From Rhododendron vialii (lineage: Eukaryota; Streptophyta; Magnoliopsida; Ericales; Ericaceae), in contig NC_080565.1 of the NCBI RefSeq assembly GCF_030253575.1, positions 7,040,001-7,104,000 of the forward strand: 64,000 bases of DNA. Reading direction: 5' to 3'. Positions 34,271 through 44,452 of this stretch are shown piece after piece (the stretch's first letter is position 1; every line of letters begins with the position of its first letter). Under the pieces are notes generated by a model. The model did not search any database, was not told the origin of the DNA, and worked only from the letters and a program-made list of their open reading frames with translations. Both the position numbers and the translations under genes were made by a program.

Positions 34271-35065
34271 TCACCAAAGCATCACAAACCCACTAACCAC
34301 AAACCACCAACGGTGTTGCCGCCCGCAGCCGAACCCCTCACCGCCTGTCGAGTACACCCCATGCTCCGAGAAACGCGCGTAGCACTTCCCCAAGAACACG
34401 TCACCCCATGCAGCGGACCCACACTCGGTTTTCAACCGTCCGATCGCCTCCGAAAAACAATCCTGGCACGCACTCATACTCAGATCCTGCACGCACTGAA
34501 CCATACCCTGGACTTGCCCGGACCCACCAACCCTAAAATACTGGCTCCCAGCCGCTAGATAATCCATCACAGCATCGCAACGAGTCAACCCATCAGACTC
34601 ATACCCAATCGACGGCCCACATTTCTTGTACACCATAGTCTTGTCCTCCACACCCAAAAAGGCAGTGCTATCGTACTTCACAAAGCACCCTTCCAGCTGC
34701 AACCCCGCGCCCGCCGCGTCGGGGCAGAGGGCGCCGAGTTGACTCACTGCCCGGGCCACGCAGCTGCGGCAGTCGAGGTTCTGGAAGTCGCCGCGGCACT
34801 GGTAGAGGCCGTAGACGATGTCGGCCTGGGTGGAGCCGGGGACGGAGATCTTGAACTCGTTGAAGTTGGAGGAGGAGGCTGAGTTGACTAGGGAGGTGAG
34901 GAGCGAGTTGACGTTGGACTCGTAGGTCGTGCCGTGGCCGTATTTTTGCTGGGAGCAGCCGCCGTAGAGGAAGGATTGGGTGGAAGGGGTTGATATGTGC
35001 GGGAGGGTAGAGATGGTGAGGAAGAAAGTTAGGAGAGAGGAGAGAGAGGGGGGGTGAATGGACAT
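34271..35065 (-). CDS. Cysteine-rich repeat secretory protein with two DUF26 (Gnk2) domains
   Basis: 264 residues from the ATG at 35065 (MSIHPPSLSS); this start gives a standard signal peptide (SLLTFFLTISTLP). An upstream in-frame ATG would put a CT-repeat leader into protein and is rejected. Two DUF26 domains carry the C-x8-C-x2-C signature: C90-C99-C102 (CRGDFQNLDCRSC) and C191-C200-C203 (CVQDLSMSACQDC). Such proteins are secreted or, with a C-terminal membrane helix, form the plasmodesmata-located proteins. Here the chain ends soon after the second domain with a short hydrophobic tail (WWFVVSGFVMLW) and no full membrane helix; a downstream exon is not apparent. TATA-like boxes on the - strand lie near 35195 and 35335. 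It could be an apoplastic CRRSP or a shortened plasmodesmal type. Confidence 0.85.
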   Translation of the reverse strand: MSIHPPSLSSLLTFFLTISTLPHISTPSTQSFLYGGCSQQKYGHGTTYESNVNSLLTSLVNSASSSNFNEFKISVPGSTQADIVYGLYQCRGDFQNLDCRSCVARAVSQLGALCPDAAGAGLQLEGCFVKYDSTAFLGVEDKTMVYKKCGPSIGYESDGLTRCDAVMDYLAAGSQYFRVGGSGQVQGMVQCVQDLSMSACQDCFSEAIGRLKTECGSAAWGDVFLGKCYARFSEHGVYSTGGEGFGCGRQHRWWFVVSGFVMLW

Positions 35066-35084
35066 GGTGTTTTTAGGTCTAGTT

Positions 35085-35089
<5 letters not shown>

Positions 35090-35125
<36 letters not shown>
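35090..35125. repeat. AG microsatellite in the 5' leader of the DUF26 gene
   Basis: About 18 AG units (CT on the gene strand), roughly 25 bases upstream of the start codon. Confidence 0.9.
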
Positions 35126-35127
<2 letters not shown>

Positions 35128-35555
35128 CAGAGGTAAGGAAGAGAGGGACTTCTGGAGGGTAAAGGAGAATTTTTGAAGCTTTTAGCTTAGGAGAATATAT
35201 ATGTGAGTTATGTTTTGAGGAGTCATAACGCACCCTGCAAAAATAACTTACTTTAGACTGAGAATATTGCATGGGCCAACCATAGCAAGGGAGTACACTA
35301 GAAGCTCGAGCTCGGTGTACGTGTGTATATATACGAAAATTATTCAATATTTCCAGAGTAAATGAATAATATACTATCTCCTCTTACATAATATATGGGG
35401 CCCACAAAAGGGACACATAGAGGATCCACATATTATGTGAGATGAGGGAGTATACTGTTTATATACTCCAGGAGTATTGAATAATTACTTGTGTGTGTAT
35501 ATATACACACAGTTAGCTTTTTATAAGAGCATCCTTTTTGTTTTTTTGAACAGCT

Positions 35556-35903
35556 CTTATAAGGGCACCCTTATTTTAGTTAAGTTGCAGACGTCTCATT
35601 TTCCAACCAAATTTCGATGATCCGAGCCGCTCAATATATTCAAAACGCGATTTTAAGGGTACCCGCGAGAAATCAGCAAAACAAAAGATTGGAAAGTGCT
35701 TCATCCGAGCAGTTTTTATTTGAACCGTTCGATAAAAAACAAACAAAAACTGCTCGGATAAAGCCCTTTCCGGTCTTTTTTTTTCTGATTTTTCGCAGAT
35801 ATCCTTAAAATCATATTCTAAACACATTGAACAACTCGGATCATTGCAAATTGGTCGGGAAAGGAGCGTCCTCAATTTAATACGGTAAGGGCGCTCTTAT
35901 AAG
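35556..35903. repeat. Foldback MITE 1 of a related cluster
   Basis: Left end CTTATAAGGGCACCCTTA pairs with the right end (reverse complement CTTATAAGAGCGCCCTTA). The centre contains TCCGAGCAGTTTTTATTTGA and its inverse AACTGCTCGGATAAAGCCC. Blocks GATCCGAGCCGCTCAATAT and CATTGAACAACTCGGATCAT pair as well. There is no coding. Confidence 0.8.
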
Positions 35904-35948
35904 AAGTTTTATGTGTGTGTATGTATATATATATACAGTCGGGTTCCG

Positions 35949-36277
35949 GTGAGGGATCCCGCATTTTTTTAAAATGCGGGACTCCCCTTCCCGATTGAAT
36001 TTCGATGATCCGAGCCACTCAAAGTGATCAGAATGTGATTTTAAGGGTTCCCGCGAGAAATCAGCAAAAAAAATGACCGGGAAGGGCTTCATCCGAGCAG
36101 TTTTCATTGAACGGTTCAAAAAAAACTGTTCGGATGAAGCCCTTCCCGGTCATTTTTTTCGTTAATTTCTCGCGGAGACCCTAAAATCACGTTCTGCACA
36201 CATTGAACGGTTCGGATTTTCAAAATTTGATCGGGAAATGAAAGTCCCGCATTTTAACAAAGTGAGGGATCCCTCAC
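35949..36277. repeat. Foldback MITE 2 of a related cluster
   Basis: The left end GTGAGGGATCCCGCATTTT pairs with the right end ATTTTAAC...GTGAGGGATCCCTCAC. The centre TCATCCGAGCAGTTTTCATT pairs with ACTGTTCGGATGAAGCCC. It has the same internal order of blocks as its neighbours, at roughly 330 bp. Confidence 0.85.
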
Positions 36278-36286
36278 TTGATAATT

Positions 36287-36293
<7 letters not shown>

Positions 36294-36331
<38 letters not shown>
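36294..36331. repeat. TA microsatellite
   Basis: About 18 TA units between the second and third foldback elements. Confidence 0.95.
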
Positions 36332-36332
<1 letters not shown>

Positions 36333-36344
36333 CGAGGCGGTTCT

Positions 36345-36665
36345 GAAAACATCTAAAAAAAACATCTCAAATATCAATCTCATAGTTTTCGATCAAATTT
36401 TTATAATCCGAACCGTTCAATATGTGCAGAATGTGATTTTAAGGATGTCAGAGAGAAATTTGCAAAAAAAAAAAAAGAAAGACCGGAAAAAGCTTAATTT
36501 GAGCAGTTTTTATTTGAATTATTCAATAAAAAACTATTCGGAATTGTTTGGATTAAGCCCTTTCCGGTCACTTTTGTTGCTATTTTCTTGTGGGTACCCT
36601 TAAAATCACTTTCTGAACACATTGAGTGGCTTGAATCATCAAAATTCAATCGAGACGCTATTTAA
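36345..36665. repeat. Foldback MITE 3 of a related cluster, more diverged
   Basis: It shares internal blocks with the two preceding elements: AATCCGAACCGTTCAATATG, GAGCAGTTTTTATTTGAA, AAGCCCTTTCCGGTCA and CCCTTAAAATCACTTTCTG. The ends are less clear. Confidence 0.65.
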
Positions 36666-36669
36666 CAAA

Positions 36670-37302
36670 GCATTTAACGAAATCTGTTAGTCATTTAGAC
36701 GGAAGAGGCCGTTTTGATTAACAGAAGATAACGTTGAGAGTAAAATTGATTTTTTTTAAAAGATTGAAAGTCTAATTAAAATTTAGAGTAAAGATTGGGG
36801 GTATTTTGAATTTTTCTCATTACGAAGCCACATATTACCACCTTCACTCCAACCCATGCCAATCTTCATGCTTTATGCATGGATATATACTTCCGGTACA
36901 CAAAGGACTGGTATATATCATGTATATTTTTCCGTTAGCCTTAGGGGTTTGCTCCTTTCTAAAGTTTCTAATTCGAAATCTCACGGGTGTTATCAACTTT
37001 TTTAGAGTCAATCCATATAAAGCATATGCAGCTATGCTCCAGCTTTAATTGGGCTCTCCTGCAAGTGGGTAATGAGATTAGACCTCCAAGATTAGTCGAT
37101 AAGTGCGTAAGCTGGCTTAGACAGTACTTGAGTTGTAAAAAAACATACTGACAATCGACTAATTGTTCAATTACCGCTACAATTGGAAGCACATACATTT
37201 GTACACGGCAATGAAGCCCATCCAAGCTAATTTAACCATCACTTGTCCATTTCATAACAGTTGAATCAAAGTCTCAATTATCACTGCTTCAATTTGGCTA
37301 AT
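36670..37302. other. Downstream flank of caleosin copy A
   Basis: No gene. Part of it (37225-37250, AATTTAACCATCACTTG) recurs downstream of copy B (51069-51085). TTTAATTGGGCTC at 37043 recurs with further weak similarity at 55640, so the repeat structure may extend beyond the two clear copies. Confidence 0.5.
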
Positions 37303-39747
37303 TCACGCTTTTTTCCCGGCCAAAGCTTTCTCCATTGCCATATGCTCAAACAGGGTTCCATCATAAACAGCTTGAATTGTGTCTTTATGCAATAAACCGT
37401 TCTTGTCCTTGCAAAGCATGTATAAGATCTTCCACTCTGAGTAGCTTGCAATCCTGCAACTTGTCCCGACGGTCTCATCGTATTATACTTAGGCATGTTC
37501 GAAAAACAGACATACAGAATAAACTCGAACAAATTTGAAAGAGAATAATAACGAACCATCCGGCATAGTCCTTCGGGACCCTGTTTGACTTTAGCATTGT
37601 CATCAATTCGTCTGACGTCAAGGCGTTTGCATTTGTACGCGCGTGCTTGCCAAAAATCTCCTCAAACTTTGCAGGAACAAACCTTAATTTCAAGAATAAC
37701 ACTGATAATAAAATAAGATAAAACCAAGGATTTACTAAAGTACAACTCTGAACTTAAACACAACTGAAAAGGCATTCTAGCCACAGATAGAAGGAACTTG
37801 AGGTACTTTTATAACCTGACATTGAAGGGAGGGAAAAAGTAAGGTGATGCTCTGAAAAATGAAAGCTAAAAATTACAGTAAGTGTTTAAAACTTAATGCT
37901 GATTTTTTAAAGCATAACGTTGTTAATAAAACTATCAAGAGCTGAACGAAAACAAAACGTTTGATACAAAGATAAATGGGTTTGATATCATCAGTACTTA
38001 TTCCCTTTAGATGTTTTACTAATGGTCGCCAAGTGTTTGTGGTGGTTGGTGGTGGAGAGGTGCTAAATGCACGTGGTAATGTGGTGGAGAGGAGGGTAGC
38101 GATGGTGGTCATGGTTGTATGTGTTTGTTGAAGCAGAGGTAGCCAATGGTGGTGTAAGGATGGGGATGAGGGTGGTGACAGTGGTAGAGGGTGGTGCTGG
38201 TGATGACGGTAGCGAGTGGTGGCGTGGTACTCTTGGTAAAGATATGTTGTGATTGAAAGGATGGAAGATGGTGGAAAGATGGTATAGAGAGATAAAAGAT
38301 GGTAGGAGCGGTAGTGGTGGTGGTAGAAAGATGGCATACGCACGCTAGACAAGAAACTAAAACCAACCCATGGTAGTAGCGGCTGCGGTAGTGGTGTGGT
38401 GTTGGTGGTACAAGTGCTGGCATACCCAAAGAGGTACGTCGTTTCTACTGATCTAATAAGAGCTCTGTACATCATCTTCTTGATCAAGGGCTTACTTAAT
38501 TAACTATCAGAGTGCCTTCTCAATTGTTACTGGACGGTTAGGCACTAACGATGGCTCCTTGTCTTACAGGATTAAGTCGAAGACGGAGCTCAGGCCAGAT
38601 CCAAAAGCAGTGAAGGGATTTTGGGGGAACGCCACCCCACAATTCCAATTCCAAAGATCATCATGTCCAAACAAAACAAGAATTCCATATTAATGTCAAA
38701 GAACTCGTCCCCTTATAAAATTAGCTACTCCTATATATATATAGGCTTGAGCCTTTATAACATTAATTAGCTACTCTCTCCTACTCTCCTATATATCGGC
38801 CGTAATTTTAAAACCTTGCCACGTGAGGACTCCATCTCTTCTGTGAGTGTGTACAAGTAACACTGTGTTTGCGTTTTGTGGTAACAAAGTTGTTATATTG
38901 GCTAGAGGTTAGGTGATCAATAATGTGTACCTTCCTTCTGTGTCATAGACACCAGAGTCACTCCCATGCTTAGCTTTCTGGATGTTCTTTACCTCAATTG
39001 GAAATAGTAGAGAAGGAAATTTACCCTGCACCACACACAATCATCAAATAATAAAGGCCAATTAATTAGTCATTTCCTCAATGGAAGATAATAATTAGAG
39101 CACCATGATGCAAAATCAAAGAAATCAAACATGCCACGCAATGGCGATATAAGTATGAACTACGGATATTACCCCAACCAAACTGCCAAATTTTTTCTTG
39201 ATTTGGATTTTTTTTCCAACCACATGTACGTAATTCATGTTTCTAATTCCATGAATATTCTATTGACGATAAATCCAAAAAACAAACTTCAATTAAAAGA
39301 TGAAAAAATGCACCAATAACCAAGATAGGTTCGATCAAACAAAAAATATTTTTTATGTGAAAATTGGATCTTGTTCGATATATTTTCACTTAGTTCTATT
39401 AGACAAATATTTTAAAATTATGAATACCATTACACGCAACAAAATACAAATAATTTTTTAAGATTAGTCTATATAGTGTTATACGTACATTATTTGGTGA
39501 GGAGGGAGTATATAATATATGTGTTCTTGCTTGTGTGTTTATACGTTGAAGAGAGAGGGAGAGAGGAAATTACTGGACGAGTTTTGGCACTAAGACCGAC
39601 GTTGATGAAAACGGAAGCCAAGGAGGACAATAAAACACCACACCCAATTTCCCGAAAACCTGATTAAGCAAAAAAAAATCATGAAAGATACAAATCAAAC
39701 CAATAAGTCGTTACTCATACTAAGAAACTAATACAAAGAGAAATAAA

Positions 39748-39813
<66 letters not shown>

Positions 39814-40251
39814 TCGATGGGTAGGTAGCCTGACTATTCTACTCCTTCTACTCGAAAAAACTCAAGCTAATTGCATTGATTTCAAAATTTTATCTTCATG
39901 ATATCTGAATTAACTTTTGCCCATCGAAGAGAGAGAGAGGACCTTGAAATGTTTCCCAAGGATAAACAACTCCATCTTTGTCCCGATCGAAGAAATTAAC
40001 GTGCTTTTGCAGCACATTTTGATCCTTAAAACCATCAACTCCTGCCATGAAAAAATGTACGATATGCATGTAAGACTAATTTAAGCATAATCTCACTCGA
40101 AAATCTATAGCTATCTTTCAGATATATTGAATTATGTCCACACATAATTACGTCCGGTATTCGGATGGGCGAAAATTGGGTAGAGAATTTGCATACCCTG
40201 ATGCTGAATGCTGTTTGCGCAAGTTTTGGAATCAGGTAAAGATGAACCCAT
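37303..40251 (-). CDS. Caleosin (peroxygenase), apparently intact copy A
   Basis: Six exons with GT..AG borders: 40251-40197, 40041-39943, 39659-39574, 39025-38931, 37682-37557 and 37453-37303, together 203 codons plus stop in one frame. The protein starts [16 protein letters not shown]. An EF-hand loop [12 protein letters not shown] (residues 37-48) binds calcium. His32 (LQKHVNFF) and His100 (KAKHGSDSG) are at the positions of the haem-ligand histidines. The hydrophobic segment [18 protein letters not shown] is followed by [12 protein letters not shown] in place of a full proline knot. The C-terminal part has [18 protein letters not shown] and [18 protein letters not shown]. Caleosins sit on lipid droplets or ER and oxygenate fatty acids in stress and oil-body turnover. 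About 200 residues is the short class. A GA repeat (40289-40328) lies in the leader. Confidence 0.93.
39755..39808. repeat. GA microsatellite in intron 2 of caleosin A
   Basis: About 26 GA units. The corresponding intron position of copy B (53290-53321) has a shorter run. Confidence 0.9.
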
Positions 40252-40285
40252 GATGGATGTGTCTTCTTTATGCCAAACTTTCAAG

Positions 40286-40288
<3 letters not shown>

Positions 40289-40328
<40 letters not shown>
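40289..40328. repeat. GA microsatellite in the 5' leader of caleosin A
   Basis: About 20 GA units roughly 40 bases upstream of the start codon. In copy B the same place has (GATC)4 and a short GA run. Confidence 0.9.
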
Positions 40329-40331
<3 letters not shown>

Positions 40332-40652
40332 GTGAATTTTTAGGGGAATTGGAATGGGTATAAAAAGCGATGGGGAAAGATTCGATAGAATTTGAATAAT
40401 TGGGAGCTCGGAATCCGGATGGATGCTTAATTTACTGATTGTGGTTTCACACTGATGACCCAATCGTTCTTAGGCCATAGTCTTCATCGTTCGTGACTGT
40501 TTTTGTGGTGAATGGGTGTGCCGGGTTGGGGCGCCGTTTTTGGCTATGATGGGTTGTGTGTGGTTATTGTGGATTCTGGTTATAGCTAACCGATCTATGT
40601 TGGGTGCCATTATGATGGGCGTGATCTAGCAAGCGATTTAGGTGCCCTTTTT

Positions 40653-40917
40653 GGGTGTTCGGACAAATAAGCTAAAGTGACTTATTTTTTGTTTTTATTT
40701 AAAAAAATTCGTATCACTTGATTTATTATCATTTTTTTGGGAATTATTACATCTTCATGATGAGAGGAATCTAAATAGTATAAAATTTTGATCGAAATTC
40801 AATATTTTTTTAATAAAAACGAAAAAAATGGCTTATTGGCTTATTTTTGTTTTTATGTGGGTTTGTTTGGCTTATTTTTGGCGGAAAAGCCAATGGCTTT
40901 TTTGTCCGGACAAGCCC
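40653..40917. mobile_element. PIF/Harbinger-like MITE, 265 bp
   Basis: Termini GGGTGTTCGGACAAATAAGC and (right end, reverse complement) GGGCTTGTCCGGACAAAAAA are inverted repeats. The duplicated segment at 54363-54380 (GCCCTTTTTAGTC) is uninterrupted and serves as the empty site. The flanks suggest a 3-bp TTA-type target duplication, now TTT/TTA. Confidence 0.8.
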
Positions 40918-41004
40918 TTAGTCTCTTTCCATTCCATGATTGCACACGTACACTTTTACACACTCGCACTGATTTGTGTCAGCTGCTGTTACAATGGGTG
41001 CTAT

Positions 41005-42639
41005 TAGGGGTGTCAAATGGGTGAGTTTGGATCGAAATGGGTAAGTTGCAAGTGAGTTGGGTTTTTAATGGGTCATTGACCCATTTAGACCCATTAATTA
41101 TGAGTCTAATTAACCATACTCAACCCAACCCATTTATTTAAAAGCAAACCCAACCCGCTCATTAATCCAATTATATACTATATACTAAAATGACTAAAAT
41201 ACATATGTACACTAAAATGACCATATTACCCCTGTAAATTTAAAGGACTAAAATACCATGTGCACTAAAATTATCATACTATCCTTCTACTACAAAAATG
41301 ACCAAATTACCCCTGTACACTTAATTACCATATTGGTCGCTCTTAAGTACCAAATCGCAGCGTTCCAAGTGGCTTATTTTTTTGTCTTTATTCAAATATT
41401 TTTCGCATCTGTTAGCTTTTTGTCAAATTTTAAGAATTATTGCTTTTTCATGACGAGAAAAATCTAAAAAGTAAAAAATTACGATCGAAATTCATATTTT
41501 TTTTAAATAAAGACGAAAAATTGGCTTATTTTTATCTTCATTCAAAAAATTTAGGTTTCGGTCATAATTTTTTACTTTTTAGATTCCTCCTATCATGTCG
41601 AAGCAATAATCTACAAAAAAAATTAACGAAAAACAAATAAATGCGAAAAAAATTGAATAAGGACAAAAAAACAAACCACGAACAAGCCAACTTTCCATTC
41701 ATAAGTTGAATTTTCCATTCGATCAGAATCAAAACTAGCCTGTTGCGAGATTTATATATCTTTTTTTCGTCTTTATTCAACTTTTTTTTATATTTGATAG
41801 TTTTGCGTTAAATTTTTGTGACTTAGTGATTGGTCTCATCGAAAAAAATCAAAAAAGTAAAAAGTTATGGTCGAAACTCATAAATTTTTTCAAAAAGACA
41901 AGAATAAGTATTTTTTTTTGTCTTACTGACTTATTTTTGTCTTTATTCAAAAAATTATAAGTTTCGATCAAATTTTTTTACTTTTCCGATTCTTTTCGTC
42001 GAAACGAATCAATAAGTCACAAAAGTTTGACGCAAAACAAAAAAATACAAAAAAAATTGAATAAGGACAAAAAAATAAGTCACTTAACTTTTTAATCCAA
42101 ACCCTATGCGGGACTACCATGAGAGCAACTTATTCACGGTGAAGCGCAATTTCATCAGTCCATTCGCGCAATCGATGGATGAGATGTGTTTTCAATTTTG
42201 ACTGGTCAAAATAATTATTACTGGTCACAATTGATTTTTAATTCGGACCTTACAAAATATTTTTGAACACGTGTAATTTAGCACAAAAGAATTGAATAAA
42301 AGAGAGAGAGAGACGTACTAGGACTTGTGTAGAAGGAGCGGAGAAGTTTTCAAAGAGATTGATGAAGTTGACGAGGTAAGCCATGTTTCTATATAGTATA
42401 TGTTTGTTGGCGCTTGAAAATGGTAGCTGGTTCGTCTCGAAATTTTTGGTGGGTTACTTTCATGACCTATTGAATCATTTAAGTTGACCCAATTGATGCC
42501 CAATTAAGACCCAATTAATAATGGGTTAGTTGGGTTTGAACCCATTTTTACCCAACTAATAAATGAGTTGGGTTGGGTCTATTTTTTAATTGATGGGTCT
42601 GGATTTGTTAATTGGTCTGAGTTCAATTTGTCACCCCTA
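41005..42639. mobile_element. Non-autonomous hAT element, 1635 bp
   Basis: Termini TAGGGGTGTCAAATGGG and (right end, reverse complement) TAGGGGTGACAAATTG are typical hAT inverted repeats. They are flanked by an exact 8-bp target duplication GGTGCTAT (40997-41004 and 42640-42647). The paralogous segment reads GGGTGCTATATGGCC without the insert (54449-54463). Subterminal regions are rich in ACCC/GGGT motifs (CCCAACCCATTTA). The centre contains several diverged copies of a TTTTTGTCTTTATTCAA repeat in both orientations. These resemble the MITE at 40653, so smaller elements may be nested inside. No transposase frame. Confidence 0.9.
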
Positions 42640-42687
42640 GGTGCTATATGGCCAGCGGTTTATTTGCAAGTTTTATGCAAGTTAGAT

Positions 42688-43091
42688 CAGAAATGATATA
42701 AGTACCGACGGCCGGGGAGGGATTTCGTACCGACCGGCCGCGCCGGGCTCTCTCCGGCCATTGGACGGCCGATCCGAGCCGTCCAAAAATTCTAAAAAAA
42801 AAACCGAGGGGCCCTACGCGGGAATCAACGGCATCCGAGATGTGTAGAGTGTTTGATCTGAGCACCTCTTTTTCGTGTATATATGTATATACGTGTATAC
42901 ACACAAAAAAGGGGTGCTCGGATCAAGCACCCTACACACCTCGGATGCCGTTGATTCTTGCGCGAGGCCCCTCGGTTTTTGTTTATAGAATTTTTGGACG
43001 GCTCGGATCGGCCGTCCGGTGGCCGGAGACTGCCCGGCGCGGCCGGTCGGTACGAAATCCCTCCCGGCCGGTCGGTACGTATAGCACGACT
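42688..43091. mobile_element. Mutator-like foldback MITE, 404 bp
   Basis: A nearly perfect GC-rich palindrome. Left GTACCGACGGCCGGGGAGGG and GGATTTCGTACCGACCGG are mirrored at the right end, and GATCCGAGCCGTCCAAAAAT and CGGCATCCGAGATGTGTAG are mirrored further in. It is flanked by a 10-bp direct repeat CAAGTTAGAT (42678-42687 and 43092-43101), near the 9-bp duplication usual for Mutator-like elements. Copy B has a single related CTCCTTAGATAGCC here (near 54488-54501), the empty site. Open frames across the arms are mirror images of one another and not genes. Confidence 0.85.
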
Positions 43092-43813
43092 CAAGTTAGA
43101 TAGCCTCTTGTTGGGGTAAGCAGTTTGTATGAATTTGTTTTGAGTGCTTTCGATTAAAAAGTCAATTTGACTTTTTTTTTTGTCTTTATTAAAAAAAAAT
43201 TGCTTATGTTAGTTTTACATTAAATTTTTATGATTTATTGATTCATCCTAACGAGAAGAATCGAAACTCAAAAAAAAATTTCAAAAGACAAAAATTAGTA
43301 AAAAGTTGGTCTTTTTTTACTTATTTTTGTCTTTATTTAAAAAATTACTTACAATCGTTTTTTACTTTTTCACTTTTTCTGTCGAGACGAACCAATTAGT
43401 CACCATAGTTTGACGCATGCACAAAACTAACAAATATAATTTTTTTTTATAACAAATATCATCTTTACTTTTAATTCAAAACCACCCAAATTTTTTGGGG
43501 CTATATTATGCAATTCGGCTTACTGGGTTGTCTGGGGTATGGCTGGATTTTGGCGACTTTTGATTGGAAGCGTTTGGTTTTGATTTGGGGGTTGATCGAT
43601 GCCTGTCATAATTAATGGTTGTGGAGACGTTCTTGGCGGTTTAACCTTGCGTTGTAGCAGGGACTAAGGTTGTGATGGCGCCAGGAGGATTCCGGTTGCG
43701 TATAGCAGGATGGGGCTTTTAGCGGTTGCTTGTTCGGGTGGTGGTTCACTGGTTCTGCGTTGTAGTTGGCCTTGGCCATTTAGTTGCATGATGTTTAACC
43801 GTGCACGCAGTGC
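43092..43813. other. Duplicated non-coding segment
   Basis: It corresponds to 54490-55204 in copy B. It contains AT-rich runs with TTTTTGTCTTTATT and its inverse, related to the MITE at 40653 and present in both copies, so older than the duplication. No gene was found. Confidence 0.6.
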
Positions 43814-44452
43814 TGTTTGGACCATATATTCACCGCCCGTCGATAATCGACCGAAGGGTGACGATTATGGAAATGCAACCTATTTTATTATTATTTTTGG
43901 TATTTGTATTTTAATAACATGTGCAGGACACTTGGCGTATCTCTATTTACTTGGAAGTTGAAAGGACACATGGCATTGTCCTACACACTTGGCGGTTGAA
44001 AATAATACTTGTCATTGTCCTACACACTTTGATGTTAGTGGGAAGTTATTTGGACAAGTGGAAGCAAAGGAGAATAAGGAGTATTGAAGAAGTTGGGAAG
44101 TTATTTCCTGCGCATATTTGTTTTCCTATAAATAGCCTTTTTAGGCCTCATTGTAAGGACACACAAACAACGCCAATCAGGCCTTTATCTTTTCTTTTCT
44201 AGGAGTAGAATTAACTTGTAATTGTTCACTCAATCATCTCGATTGGATGTTCTTCTACTTTGAGGGTTAATAAAGTCCATTTTGTTAATCTTCTTCCATA
44301 CTTCATCCACTTCATTGTTTGTTTCCAACGAAGTCCTGAAATACGGCAAGGAACCAAACTCCACTTTTCACACCCACATTCCAGCAAGCTTTACGATACG
44401 ATTTCCCGTCGATTCTCCGTCGATTGGAAAGAAAACAAGAATTTTGGTAACA
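43814..44452 (+). repeat. 5' LTR of element X
   Basis: 639 bp, TGTT...AACA, with TATAAATA at 44127-44134. A primer-binding site TTTTGGCGCTAGAAGGAGG follows at about 44454. It is duplicated at 46849-47476. Confidence 0.9.

Noticed and set aside
35066-35347. N-terminal extension of the DUF26 frame to an upstream ATG
   Set aside because: It would translate the AG/CT microsatellite leader into a Leu-Ser repeat and bury the signal peptide.
37873-38487. Long Thr/His/Pro-rich open frame on the - strand
   Set aside because: It lies in caleosin intron 4 and is produced by GGT/GTG repeats; no splice or family support.
42825-43103. Open frames on both strands at the GC-rich palindrome
   Set aside because: They are mirror translations of the arms of a foldback element.
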